DNA of 19,214 nucleotides from Flexistipes sp041694215. GTDB lineage: Bacteria > Chrysiogenota > Deferribacteres > Deferribacterales > Flexistipitaceae. Of the stretch, positions 6,339 to 12,192 are shown one piece after another. The position numbers and the translations under genes are program-made. Each line of letters starts with the position of its first letter. The first letter of the stretch is position 1. The notes under the pieces were generated by a model. It saw only the letters and a list, made by a program, of their open reading frames with translations. It ran no database searches and was not told the origin of the DNA. The stretch is from assembly GCA_041694215.1 (NCBI GenBank), contig JASMTO010000190.1, positions 1-19,214 on the forward strand, given 5' to 3'.

Positions 6339-6365
6339 TTGGCACTCTCCAGTGTTGAGTGCTAA
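6339..6365. promoter_or_regulatory. CIRCE operator (HrcA-binding site)
   Basis: Plus-strand half-sites TTGGCACTC (6339-6347) and GAGTGCTAA (6357-6365) are separated by exactly 9 bases. This is the CIRCE consensus TTAGCACTC-N9-GAGTGCTAA with a single change (A to G in one arm). It overlaps the expected transcription start of the promoter at 6370-6398, a normal repression geometry. Confidence 0.97.
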
Positions 6366-6369
6366 AATA

Positions 6370-6398
6370 AAAATAAAAAGACAAAGTTAATATGTCAA
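6370..6398 (-). promoter_or_regulatory. Sigma-70 promoter of hrcA-grpE-dnaK
   Basis: On the minus strand a perfect -35 TTGACA (6398-6393), a 17-base spacer and TATTTT (6375-6370) as -10. The CIRCE begins 5 bases downstream. A perfect -35 with a housekeeping -10 fits HrcA-controlled rather than sigma-32-controlled heat-shock expression. Confidence 0.8.
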
Positions 6399-6477
6399 GG
6401 ATTTATTTGGATTTATATGTAAAAGTAGTAGTTATCAGGCAATAAAATTATTTTTAATAGAAATCACTTGTTGGCAG

Positions 6478-6738
6478 TTACCTGTCATTGATTTTATAAA
6501 GTTCGGCCAGTATAAACGCAAAAGCTTTATACAGTTTTTCAGGAATTTCTTCATTAATTTCTAATTTAGCCAATACTTCTACCAAATCCGGATCTTCTTC
6601 TATATGTACTCCGTACTCTTTTGCTTTTTTTATTATATTCTCCGCAATGATACCATGCCCCTTGGCAGTGACCCTTGGAGCATTATCTTTGGTGCTCTCG
6701 TATCTAATAGCTGCAGCTTTTTTTCTTTTATCCGTCAT
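6478..6738 (-). CDS. Stand-alone FlhB C-terminal-domain-like protein (FlhX/YlqH type)
   Basis: An 86-residue protein resembling the cytoplasmic C-terminal domain of FlhB, the export-switch component of flagellar type III secretion. The pattern AAAIRYESTKDNAPRVTAKG, followed by an AENIIKKAKEYGVHI helix, the EDPDLVEVL motif and IPEKLY, is diagnostic of this family. FlhB's membrane domain is absent. The NPTH autocleavage motif that precedes this region in true FlhB is also missing (DKRKK stands there). Such small paralogues can partly substitute for the FlhB C-domain in some bacteria; the function here is inferred. I chose ATG 6738. A TTG at 6750 is in frame but has no ribosome site. The 5' end overlaps the DUF72 gene by 11 bases, so translation is likely coupled. 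Confidence 0.85.
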   Translation of the reverse strand: MTDKRKKAAAIRYESTKDNAPRVTAKGHGIIAENIIKKAKEYGVHIEEDPDLVEVLAKLEINEEIPEKLYKAFAFILAELYKINDR

Positions 6739-7522
6739 ATGCCTGCTCAATTATTTGTTTAGTTTCAAGAGCATTAATCGGAGCATAGCCATTTGAAACA
6801 TTGCAAAATGAAATAAAAGCCTCCTTGCTTAACACACTAATATCCACGCACTTTTCGATAATATTTTTTAACTCTTCAGTTTTATATTTATAATTCAATT
6901 GTTTATCATCAGGCAATACCCATAGCCTGCTTTTTCCATAAAGCCTTAAGTATGTGTAATAATTGGTGTTAATTGGGTGAAAAGGCACAAGCCCCCTGAT
7001 ATTTGGCATATGCAAGCCAATTAATCCGATTTTCTTTTTTTTAAAAATATCAATAAGTCTTTCTTTGTACCAGGTAATATTGGGAAGTTCCACAAAAAAA
7101 GGTATATCTGAGGGAAAATCATCCCTTATTTTTTCGATTAACTCTATATTTTGTTTTGAAGCATTGAATTTATAATTATAATCTGCAAAAAAGGCTTTTA
7201 TTCTCCCACCTGCAAAAAAAGGAGATAGACCTTCGAAAAACTCTTCTAGTTCTTTTTTATTATATCTGCCTCTTAGAAAATTTTTATACAACCTTATAGA
7301 AACAAATGTATTGTTGTATATTCTATCCACAATACTTTTTATTGTATTTTTATATGGTATTTTGTAAAAAGTAAACGTTATTTCAACAAAATTAAATTGC
7401 CGCATATAAAAATCCAACATCTCGTAATGATTAATCTTTTTAGGATAAAAAGTTCCTATCCAATCATCATATTTATAACCACTTGTGCCCAAATATAGTG
7501 GTGTGGATTTGATTGATAGCAT
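6728..7522 (-). CDS. DUF72 (YecE-like) family protein
   Basis: A 264-residue protein of the DUF72/COG1801 family, a TIM-barrel-like fold of unknown biochemical activity. The family hallmark GTSGYKYDDWIGTFYP is at 12-27. The VEITFTFYKIP strand at about 46-56 corresponds to the usual N-S/T-TFYR-P motif. LRLYG appears in the second half, and a late NVSNGYAPINALE segment replaces the usual N-N..G.A..NA motif. It is slightly longer than average and looks intact. A GGAGT ribosome site is about 10 bases before the ATG. It is the first gene of a two-gene unit with the FlhB-like protein, reading away from dnaA. I cannot assign a substrate. Confidence 0.88.
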   Translation of the reverse strand: MLSIKSTPLYLGTSGYKYDDWIGTFYPKKINHYEMLDFYMRQFNFVEITFTFYKIPYKNTIKSIVDRIYNNTFVSIRLYKNFLRGRYNKKELEEFFEGLSPFFAGGRIKAFFADYNYKFNASKQNIELIEKIRDDFPSDIPFFVELPNITWYKERLIDIFKKKKIGLIGLHMPNIRGLVPFHPINTNYYTYLRLYGKSRLWVLPDDKQLNYKYKTEELKNIIEKCVDISVLSKEAFISFCNVSNGYAPINALETKQIIEQAYDG

Positions 7523-7573
7523 TTATTTTGATACTCCTTACTATTAATTAATCAGAAAAAACTGAGGCTGTAC

Positions 7574-7602
7574 TATATACTATAATAAAAAATATAAGAC
7601 AA
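7574..7602 (-). promoter_or_regulatory. Possible promoter of the DUF72/FlhB-like pair
   Basis: On the minus strand TTGTCT (7602-7597), a 17-base spacer, then TATATA (7579-7574). The spacing is right and each hexamer matches consensus at four positions. The divergent intergenic region (7523-7681) is so AT-rich that this is only a candidate. A TATAAT at 7581-7586 on the plus strand could serve the opposite gene but lacks a clear -35. Confidence 0.4.
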
Positions 7603-7681
7603 TTAAAATATCCTTTTAGATAAGATATTGCGGAAACATGCATTTTTATGGTACATTATAAAAAAATTTGGAGGTGTCAAT

Positions 7682-8338
7682 ATGAATCAAGACAAAATTA
7701 AAGAATTTTCAAAAGAGTTTGATATTTCTGATAAACTCTCAGAAGAAATATTAAAAATATGTGAAGACAAAAACTTAAATGAAATTGTTATAAAAGGTAA
7801 AATTACTGAAATAATTGCAGAATATAACAATAAAAAGGAAAAAGAAGAGATTGATGAAGGGTTAACACCTTTTGTAAGAAGAGAATTTTTTAAATATATT
7901 GATTCTCTCGATAATGAATACAGTAATTATGATCAAATTGATGATGAAAAATCCTACTATAAAAAAGTATCCCAAAAAATAGACAAGTGGGGAAATGATT
8001 TGTTAAGTAATATTGAGAAAAGAGGGAAAGGAAATATTTTTAACTTTTTTCTACCAGCTTCTATAATACTTTTTATATTAATTTTAATATTGCTATTTTT
8101 TACAAATGGTTTCAATCAAAAATCCGGTACTGTCTACACATCGCCATCTGTAAATCAGAAATCAGCTTTAACAGAAGATAGTATAGAATGTTATAAAAAT
8201 ATTTTAGAATTTACAAAGGATATGGAGCCTCAAAACATATTTTTATCATCTGCCATAATTCAGAGGGAAGGGGCGTGTAATGCACTTGAAATTATAGAAG
8301 AATTGTTTCAAAATGAATCTAAAGAGAGTGATAAATAA
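7682..8338 (+). CDS. Hypothetical single-pass membrane protein
   Basis: A 218-residue protein that I do not recognise. ATG 7682 is chosen because GGAGG ends 7 bases upstream; a longer reading from 7628 has no ribosome site. Residues 1-115 are hydrophilic, charged and probably helical. A single strongly hydrophobic segment lies at about 119-141 (FLPASIILFILILILLFF), preceded by the basic IEKRGKG. By the positive-inside rule the N-terminal half should therefore be cytoplasmic and the C-terminal 75 residues outside the cytoplasm. That outer part has two cysteines (170 and 199) that could form a disulfide; Cys27 is in the inner part. It stands alone between the divergent DUF72 gene and dnaA, with a terminator-like hairpin after it. 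Its constant closeness to dnaA in relatives, if found, would be informative. Confidence 0.75.
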   Translation: MNQDKIKEFSKEFDISDKLSEEILKICEDKNLNEIVIKGKITEIIAEYNNKKEKEEIDEGLTPFVRREFFKYIDSLDNEYSNYDQIDDEKSYYKKVSQKIDKWGNDLLSNIEKRGKGNIFNFFLPASIILFILILILLFFTNGFNQKSGTVYTSPSVNQKSALTEDSIECYKNILEFTKDMEPQNIFLSSAIIQREGACNALEIIEELFQNESKESDK

Positions 8339-8362
8339 ATTTTTTTGAATTAATAATTTTAT

Positions 8363-8404
8363 AAAGATATCCGGCTGCTTTTCAAATGGCAGTGGGTATC
8401 TTTT
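8363..8404 (+). terminator. Probable terminator after the membrane-protein gene
   Basis: AAAGATA (8363-8369) pairs with TATCTTTT (8397-8404), and CTGC (8374-8377) with GCAG (8389-8392), giving an interrupted stem that ends in a T run. The interruption (CCGG against TGGG) weakens it. It would isolate dnaA from the gene upstream. Confidence 0.55.
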
Positions 8405-8455
8405 AATTAGTCATAATTTGCATTTGTAATTACTGTTAACTTAAAAGGAGTTTGT

Positions 8456-9790
8456 TTGGATAATATCAAAATATGGGATGAAGTATTAAAAGAGGCTTCT
8501 AGTAAGTTAAACAGTCAAGAAATAAATACATGGCTTAAACCTCTAAAAATAGTAGAATTACGTGGGGATTTAATAACTATTTCTGCTCCTAACAGATTTT
8601 ACAAAACATGGGTTCAAGATAAATATTTAAAAGTTATAAAAGATATATTTAATAACAGTCTATCTATAGACGCAGAAGTTGAGTTTGTAATAAGGAATGA
8701 GCAAAAGAAACAAGCCGGTAGTTATACCACACAACCGTCAGTAAGCAATGTAACCATAAGTTCTAAAGGCACAAATCTCAACAAACAGTATACTTTTGAC
8801 ACATTTGTTGTAGGGGAATCTAACCAGTTTTCACATGCAGCATGTCTGGCTGTAGCTGAAGGTTATTTTCACACCTATAACCCACTTTTTATATATGGCG
8901 GTGTTGGATTAGGTAAAACACATTTGATGCATGCTGTGGGTAATAAACTTATTCAAAGTTATCCTAAATTAAAAATACTATACATATCTAGTGAAAATTT
9001 TACAAATGAAATGATTTATTCATTAAAAACAAAGAATATGGAAGAATTTAGAGGAAAATACAGAAGTATAGATGTGCTTCTTTTTGACGATGTACAATTT
9101 TTAGCTGGAAAGGATCGCAGTACTGAAGAATTTTTTTATACCTTTAATTCACTCTACGATTCTCAAAAACAAATCATAATAACAAGTGATAAAACACCTA
9201 ATGAAATACCATCTATGGAAGATAGATTAAAAAGCAGATTTGCTTGGGGATTAATTGCTGATATCCAAGCTCCTTCAACAGAAGAGAAAACTGCCATATT
9301 AATGAAGCGTGCTGAATTAATGAATCTGTCGCTTGATAAAGAGGTTGCACTTTTTATTGCCGAAAATTTAAAAAGCGATAACATTAGGGAGTTAATAGGT
9401 GCATTAATTCGTTTAAGTGCTTTTGCGTCATTTCATAATGAACCGTTAAGTATAGAATTGGCAAAAACATCTCTGGATAAGTTTCTAATAAAAAAAGATA
9501 AAGCACTAAACCCGGATATAATAATTAACACTATAACAAAATTTTTCAACATAAAACCAACCGATTTAAAGTCAAAAAAGAGAACAAAGAGTATATCTTA
9601 TCCAAGACAAATTTGTATGTACATTTTAAGGGAAAAGCTGAATATATCACTACAAGAGATAGGTGAGTTATTTGGTGGCAGAGATCACTCAACTGTTTTA
9701 CATTCCATAGGAAGTATAGAGAAAAAAATTAAGAAGGATAATGAATTAAGAGAACTTATCAACAATATATACAAGCACCTCTACAGCTAA
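8456..9790 (+). CDS. dnaA: Chromosomal replication initiator protein DnaA
   Basis: A 444-residue initiator, complete across four domains. Domain I (about 1-80) begins IWDEVLKEA, and a short linker follows. The AAA+ domain has Walker A GGVGLGKTH at 148-156, Walker B LLFDDVQ at 208-214, sensor I ITSD at 242-245, the arginine-finger segment RLKSRF at 257-262 and sensor II Arg311. Domain IV has the basic SKKRTKS loop and the DNA-recognition signature GGRDHSTVLH at 407-416 (Ser where E. coli has Thr435). The start is TTG 8456, with AAAAGGAG ending 5 bases before; no in-frame ATG lies nearby. A weak TTG start may help limit DnaA. The last codons contain a candidate DnaA box, and the presumed origin follows directly. 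Confidence 0.98.
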   Translation: MDNIKIWDEVLKEASSKLNSQEINTWLKPLKIVELRGDLITISAPNRFYKTWVQDKYLKVIKDIFNNSLSIDAEVEFVIRNEQKKQAGSYTTQPSVSNVTISSKGTNLNKQYTFDTFVVGESNQFSHAACLAVAEGYFHTYNPLFIYGGVGLGKTHLMHAVGNKLIQSYPKLKILYISSENFTNEMIYSLKTKNMEEFRGKYRSIDVLLFDDVQFLAGKDRSTEEFFYTFNSLYDSQKQIIITSDKTPNEIPSMEDRLKSRFAWGLIADIQAPSTEEKTAILMKRAELMNLSLDKEVALFIAENLKSDNIRELIGALIRLSAFASFHNEPLSIELAKTSLDKFLIKKDKALNPDIIINTITKFFNIKPTDLKSKKRTKSISYPRQICMYILREKLNISLQEIGELFGGRDHSTVLHSIGSIEKKIKKDNELRELINNIYKHLYS

Positions 9791-9879
9791 AAAATAATCA
9801 TGTTAAAAATCCACTGTACAACCCATTTAAAATCTGTTGATAATTTCAGATGACTAATTTTTTTAACATTATTTTGTAA

Positions 9880-9913
9880 CTTTGTTGAATGTTATTGCAT
9901 ATTTTCAACAAAG
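9880..9913. repeat. Inverted repeat inside the origin region
   Basis: A perfect 10-bp inverted repeat, CTTTGTTGAA (9880-9889) and TTCAACAAAG (9904-9913), with a 14-base spacer. Each arm contains part of a TCAACA DnaA-box-like site, in opposite orientation, so it may be a paired DnaA-binding site rather than a transcript hairpin. Confidence 0.7.
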
Positions 9914-9956
9914 ATATAAATACTAAAAAGTACTGTCAGATTATTTAATTTTTAAC

Positions 9957-9985
9957 TTGTCAACATTTTCCATATACTATACTAT
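9957..9985 (+). promoter_or_regulatory. Candidate promoter of dnaN
   Basis: TTGTCA (9957-9962), a 17-base spacer and TACTAT (9980-9985). The -35 overlaps the last DnaA-box-like site and the -10 overlaps the DnaA-trio run. Initiator binding would thus compete with dnaN transcription if this promoter is real. Confidence 0.5.
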
Positions 9986-9999
9986 TACTACTATTATAA
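9977..9999 (+). other. DnaA-trio-like triplet run (origin unwinding element)
   Basis: CTA at 9977-9979, then CTATTACTACTATTA in register at 9982-9996, then TAA. Read 3' to 5' on the other strand these are GAT-AAT-GAT-GAT-AAT, fitting the described DnaA-trio 3'-[G/A]A[T/A]-5'. It begins 11-16 bases after the box TTGTCAACA and runs into AT-rich DNA with an imperfect inverted repeat (about 9998-10019). Confidence 0.7.
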
Positions 10000-10032
10000 T
10001 TACTTAAAATAAGTTATTAGGAGAACCAATAT

Positions 10033-11139
10033 ATGCAGTTTAGCATAATAAAAGAAAAAATATTGCCTTTAGTACAACACGCTACTAATTTTACAAGTTC
10101 TAAAGGTATAAACACAATCTTAGAAAATATTCTTATTCAATCCACGGATAATGAAATTATATTAAAAACCTCAAATTCTCATACTGGATTTTCAGCAAGG
10201 CTTAATGCTAATGTCGAAGAATCTGGCATAACGACCGTTTCATGTAAAAAATTAAATGATATTATAAAAGAATTACCTAATGCATCCATAATCAGTTTTA
10301 AACTTACCGGAGGAAAACTTCACTTAAAAGCAGGTAAATCCCAGTTTAGCCTATCTACTATTGAACCAGAATTTTTTCCAACTATGACAAATATAATCCC
10401 AGAATACCATCTAAAAATGAAAAGTAGTGAATTGCAAACTATTCTAAAAAAAATAAATTTCTGTATTTCAAATGATCCTTCAAAAATAGAATATACTGGA
10501 GCACACTTTAAAGTATCCGGAAATCAGTTAAAAGTTGGTTCAGCTGATTTTCAGCGTATTGCTATAGCTTATACTGAATTTGATGAAGAATTTAGCGACG
10601 AATTCACCATCAATATCCCTAAAAAGACCGCAATAGAAGTATCCAAACTGTTAGATTTAGATGAATATGTTGAGGTGGAAACAGATAAAAATCAGGTTCA
10701 GTTTAAAATCGATAATATTATAGTATATTCTAAACTAATTGAAAAATTTATTAGAAGCATAGATTCGCTTTTCTATACTAATTACCCATATTACGCCAAA
10801 ATACCTACACGGGAATTTGAGGATGTTGTCAGAAGAATTTCCACAATAACAAGTGAAATATCAAGGGGCATAGTTTTATCGTTTAGTGAAAATATGTTAA
10901 AAATTTATAGTCTTGAAACAGAATATGGATATGGTGATGAAATAATAGAAGATATTGAGTTTTATGGGGAAGGTTTTGATATTATTTTTAATTCAAAGCT
11001 ACTTTTAGAAATACTAAATCATATTGACTCAGATTTTTTTACTATTAAACTAATTGGCAGAAGAAATCCTGCTATTTTTGTTCCTGATAATGGTAATTAT
11101 CAGTATTTACTTGTGGCTATTACAATTGAACGCTACTAA
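10033..11139 (+). CDS. dnaN: DNA polymerase III beta subunit (sliding clamp)
   Basis: A 368-residue clamp, the usual length for the three-domain dimer that encircles DNA and tethers polymerase III and many repair proteins. Recognisable features are the N-terminal MQFSIIKEKILPLVQ start, VSCKKLNDIIKELP, the SADFQRIAIA segment (about residues 169-178, matching the conserved TDGHRLA motif) and the C-terminal PDNGNYQYLLVAITI strand that in other clamps ends as P-x-R-L. The tail here, ITIERY, is a divergent form of that end, and it contributes to the protein-binding pocket. GGAGAA precedes the ATG by about 9 bases. It is followed 18 bases later by recF, as in many bacteria. It may be expressed from the candidate promoter in the origin as well as by readthrough from dnaA. 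Confidence 0.96.
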   Translation: MQFSIIKEKILPLVQHATNFTSSKGINTILENILIQSTDNEIILKTSNSHTGFSARLNANVEESGITTVSCKKLNDIIKELPNASIISFKLTGGKLHLKAGKSQFSLSTIEPEFFPTMTNIIPEYHLKMKSSELQTILKKINFCISNDPSKIEYTGAHFKVSGNQLKVGSADFQRIAIAYTEFDEEFSDEFTINIPKKTAIEVSKLLDLDEYVEVETDKNQVQFKIDNIIVYSKLIEKFIRSIDSLFYTNYPYYAKIPTREFEDVVRRISTITSEISRGIVLSFSENMLKIYSLETEYGYGDEIIEDIEFYGEGFDIIFNSKLLLEILNHIDSDFFTIKLIGRRNPAIFVPDNGNYQYLLVAITIERY

Positions 11140-11157
11140 AAGGCTTATATTTGTAAC

Positions 11158-12168
11158 GTGTACTTAGAATCAATAAAGATAGTTAATTTTAGAAATCACA
11201 AAAATATCACTTGTTCTTTTATAAACGGTTTTAATTATATAGTAGGCAATAATGGAACTGGTAAAACAAGTATTGTGGAAGCTATACACACCATTTTAAC
11301 CGGTAAAAGCTTTAGACAAAATCAATTTCAAAAACTTATTACCTTTAAACAAGATAGCTTTTATCTAAAAGCAACGTTATTAAAAGATAATTTTGATTAC
11401 AAACTTACCTTTAATTACAATGATAGTGCTTACATCTATGAAAATGGTAAACGTGTAAATAATCTCAGTAATTATCTTTTTGATAAACCAGTATTAGTTT
11501 ACTCCCCAGAAAATGAGGGGATACTTAGTGACTCTCAGGAAAATAAGAGAAGATTTTTGGATAAACTATGCTTTTATTATAATACTGATCATTTGATAGC
11601 CCTTAAGGATTATAATAAATTACTTAAGCTTAAAAGAAATGTACTTTATTCCAACAAACCAAATGTACTGTATTTACAATCGGTAACAGAAGAACTTGCA
11701 AAACTTTCAATTAAGATACAAACCAATAGAAATGTTATTTTAAAACTTTTAAATGATAAATTAAATTATATAAAACAAAATATATTTAAATATATTGAAG
11801 ATTTTAGGCTGGTTATTGAACATTCGAAAATCGATATTTCAAAGTATGAAGAGGAAGTGAGTCGGAGGAAGATTTTAAACGGAGCGCATTTGGACAAAAT
11901 ATATATTAATTACAATGATAGAAAATACGAATCTTTTGCAAGTTTTGGTCAGAGGAAAACTTTCAGTATTGCTACTTTAGCTTCCGCTGTTTTAATTATT
12001 GAAGAAATTTTAAAAAATGATATAATAGTCATTTTAGACGACTTGGAAGTTGGGTTGGATGAGAAAAGGATTAATGCTTTTAAGGAATTTTTTAGTAAAA
12101 ACCAAACGTTTATTACAGGCGTAAAAAATAGTTTTTTCACCAATGCGAATACTATATTCCTACAATAA
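11158..12168 (+). CDS. recF: DNA replication and repair protein RecF
   Basis: A 336-residue ABC-type ATPase that, with RecO and RecR, loads RecA at gaps in single-stranded DNA. Walker A GNNGTGKTS is at 30-38, the ABC signature ASFGQRKTF at about 261-269, and Walker B IVILDDLEVGLD at 290-301. The opening YLESIKIVNFRNH is typical of RecF. It is a little shorter than the common 350-370 residues but has all nucleotide-binding motifs. The start is GTG 11158; the nearest ribosome-like AAAAGG is about 14 bases upstream, so initiation should be weak or depend on dnaN translation. The usual QGQ of the signature is FGQ here. The base composition of the plus strand changes inside this gene (from about 11.8 kb it becomes G-richer). 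Confidence 0.95.
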   Translation: MYLESIKIVNFRNHKNITCSFINGFNYIVGNNGTGKTSIVEAIHTILTGKSFRQNQFQKLITFKQDSFYLKATLLKDNFDYKLTFNYNDSAYIYENGKRVNNLSNYLFDKPVLVYSPENEGILSDSQENKRRFLDKLCFYYNTDHLIALKDYNKLLKLKRNVLYSNKPNVLYLQSVTEELAKLSIKIQTNRNVILKLLNDKLNYIKQNIFKYIEDFRLVIEHSKIDISKYEEEVSRRKILNGAHLDKIYINYNDRKYESFASFGQRKTFSIATLASAVLIIEEILKNDIIVILDDLEVGLDEKRINAFKEFFSKNQTFITGVKNSFFTNANTIFLQ

Positions 12169-12192
12169 AATTAGTTGCACCAGGAGTAAATT

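Larger units (their letters stand above)
9756..9999 (+). other. oriC: Predicted chromosomal origin of replication (oriC)
   Basis: Spans the dnaA 3' end and the dnaA-dnaN gap. Five DnaA-box-like 9-mers share the core TCAACA: TTATCAACA at 9756-9764 (+) and 9835-9843 (-), CATTCAACA at 9883-9891 (-), TTTTCAACA at 9902-9910 (+) and TTGTCAACA at 9957-9965 (+). The last is followed by TTTTCC and then a run of DnaA-trio-like triplets. This order (box, short C-containing spacer, trios, AT-rich DNA) matches the basal unwinding element known from Bacillus subtilis. No perfect TTATCCACA is present. The position next to dnaA, and a parS-like sequence 9 kb away, support the call. Confidence 0.78.

Noticed and set aside
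7628..7681. 18-residue N-terminal extension of the membrane-protein gene
   Set aside because: The ribosome site GGAGG at 7670-7674 points to ATG 7682, and the extension starts at a codon with no ribosome site.
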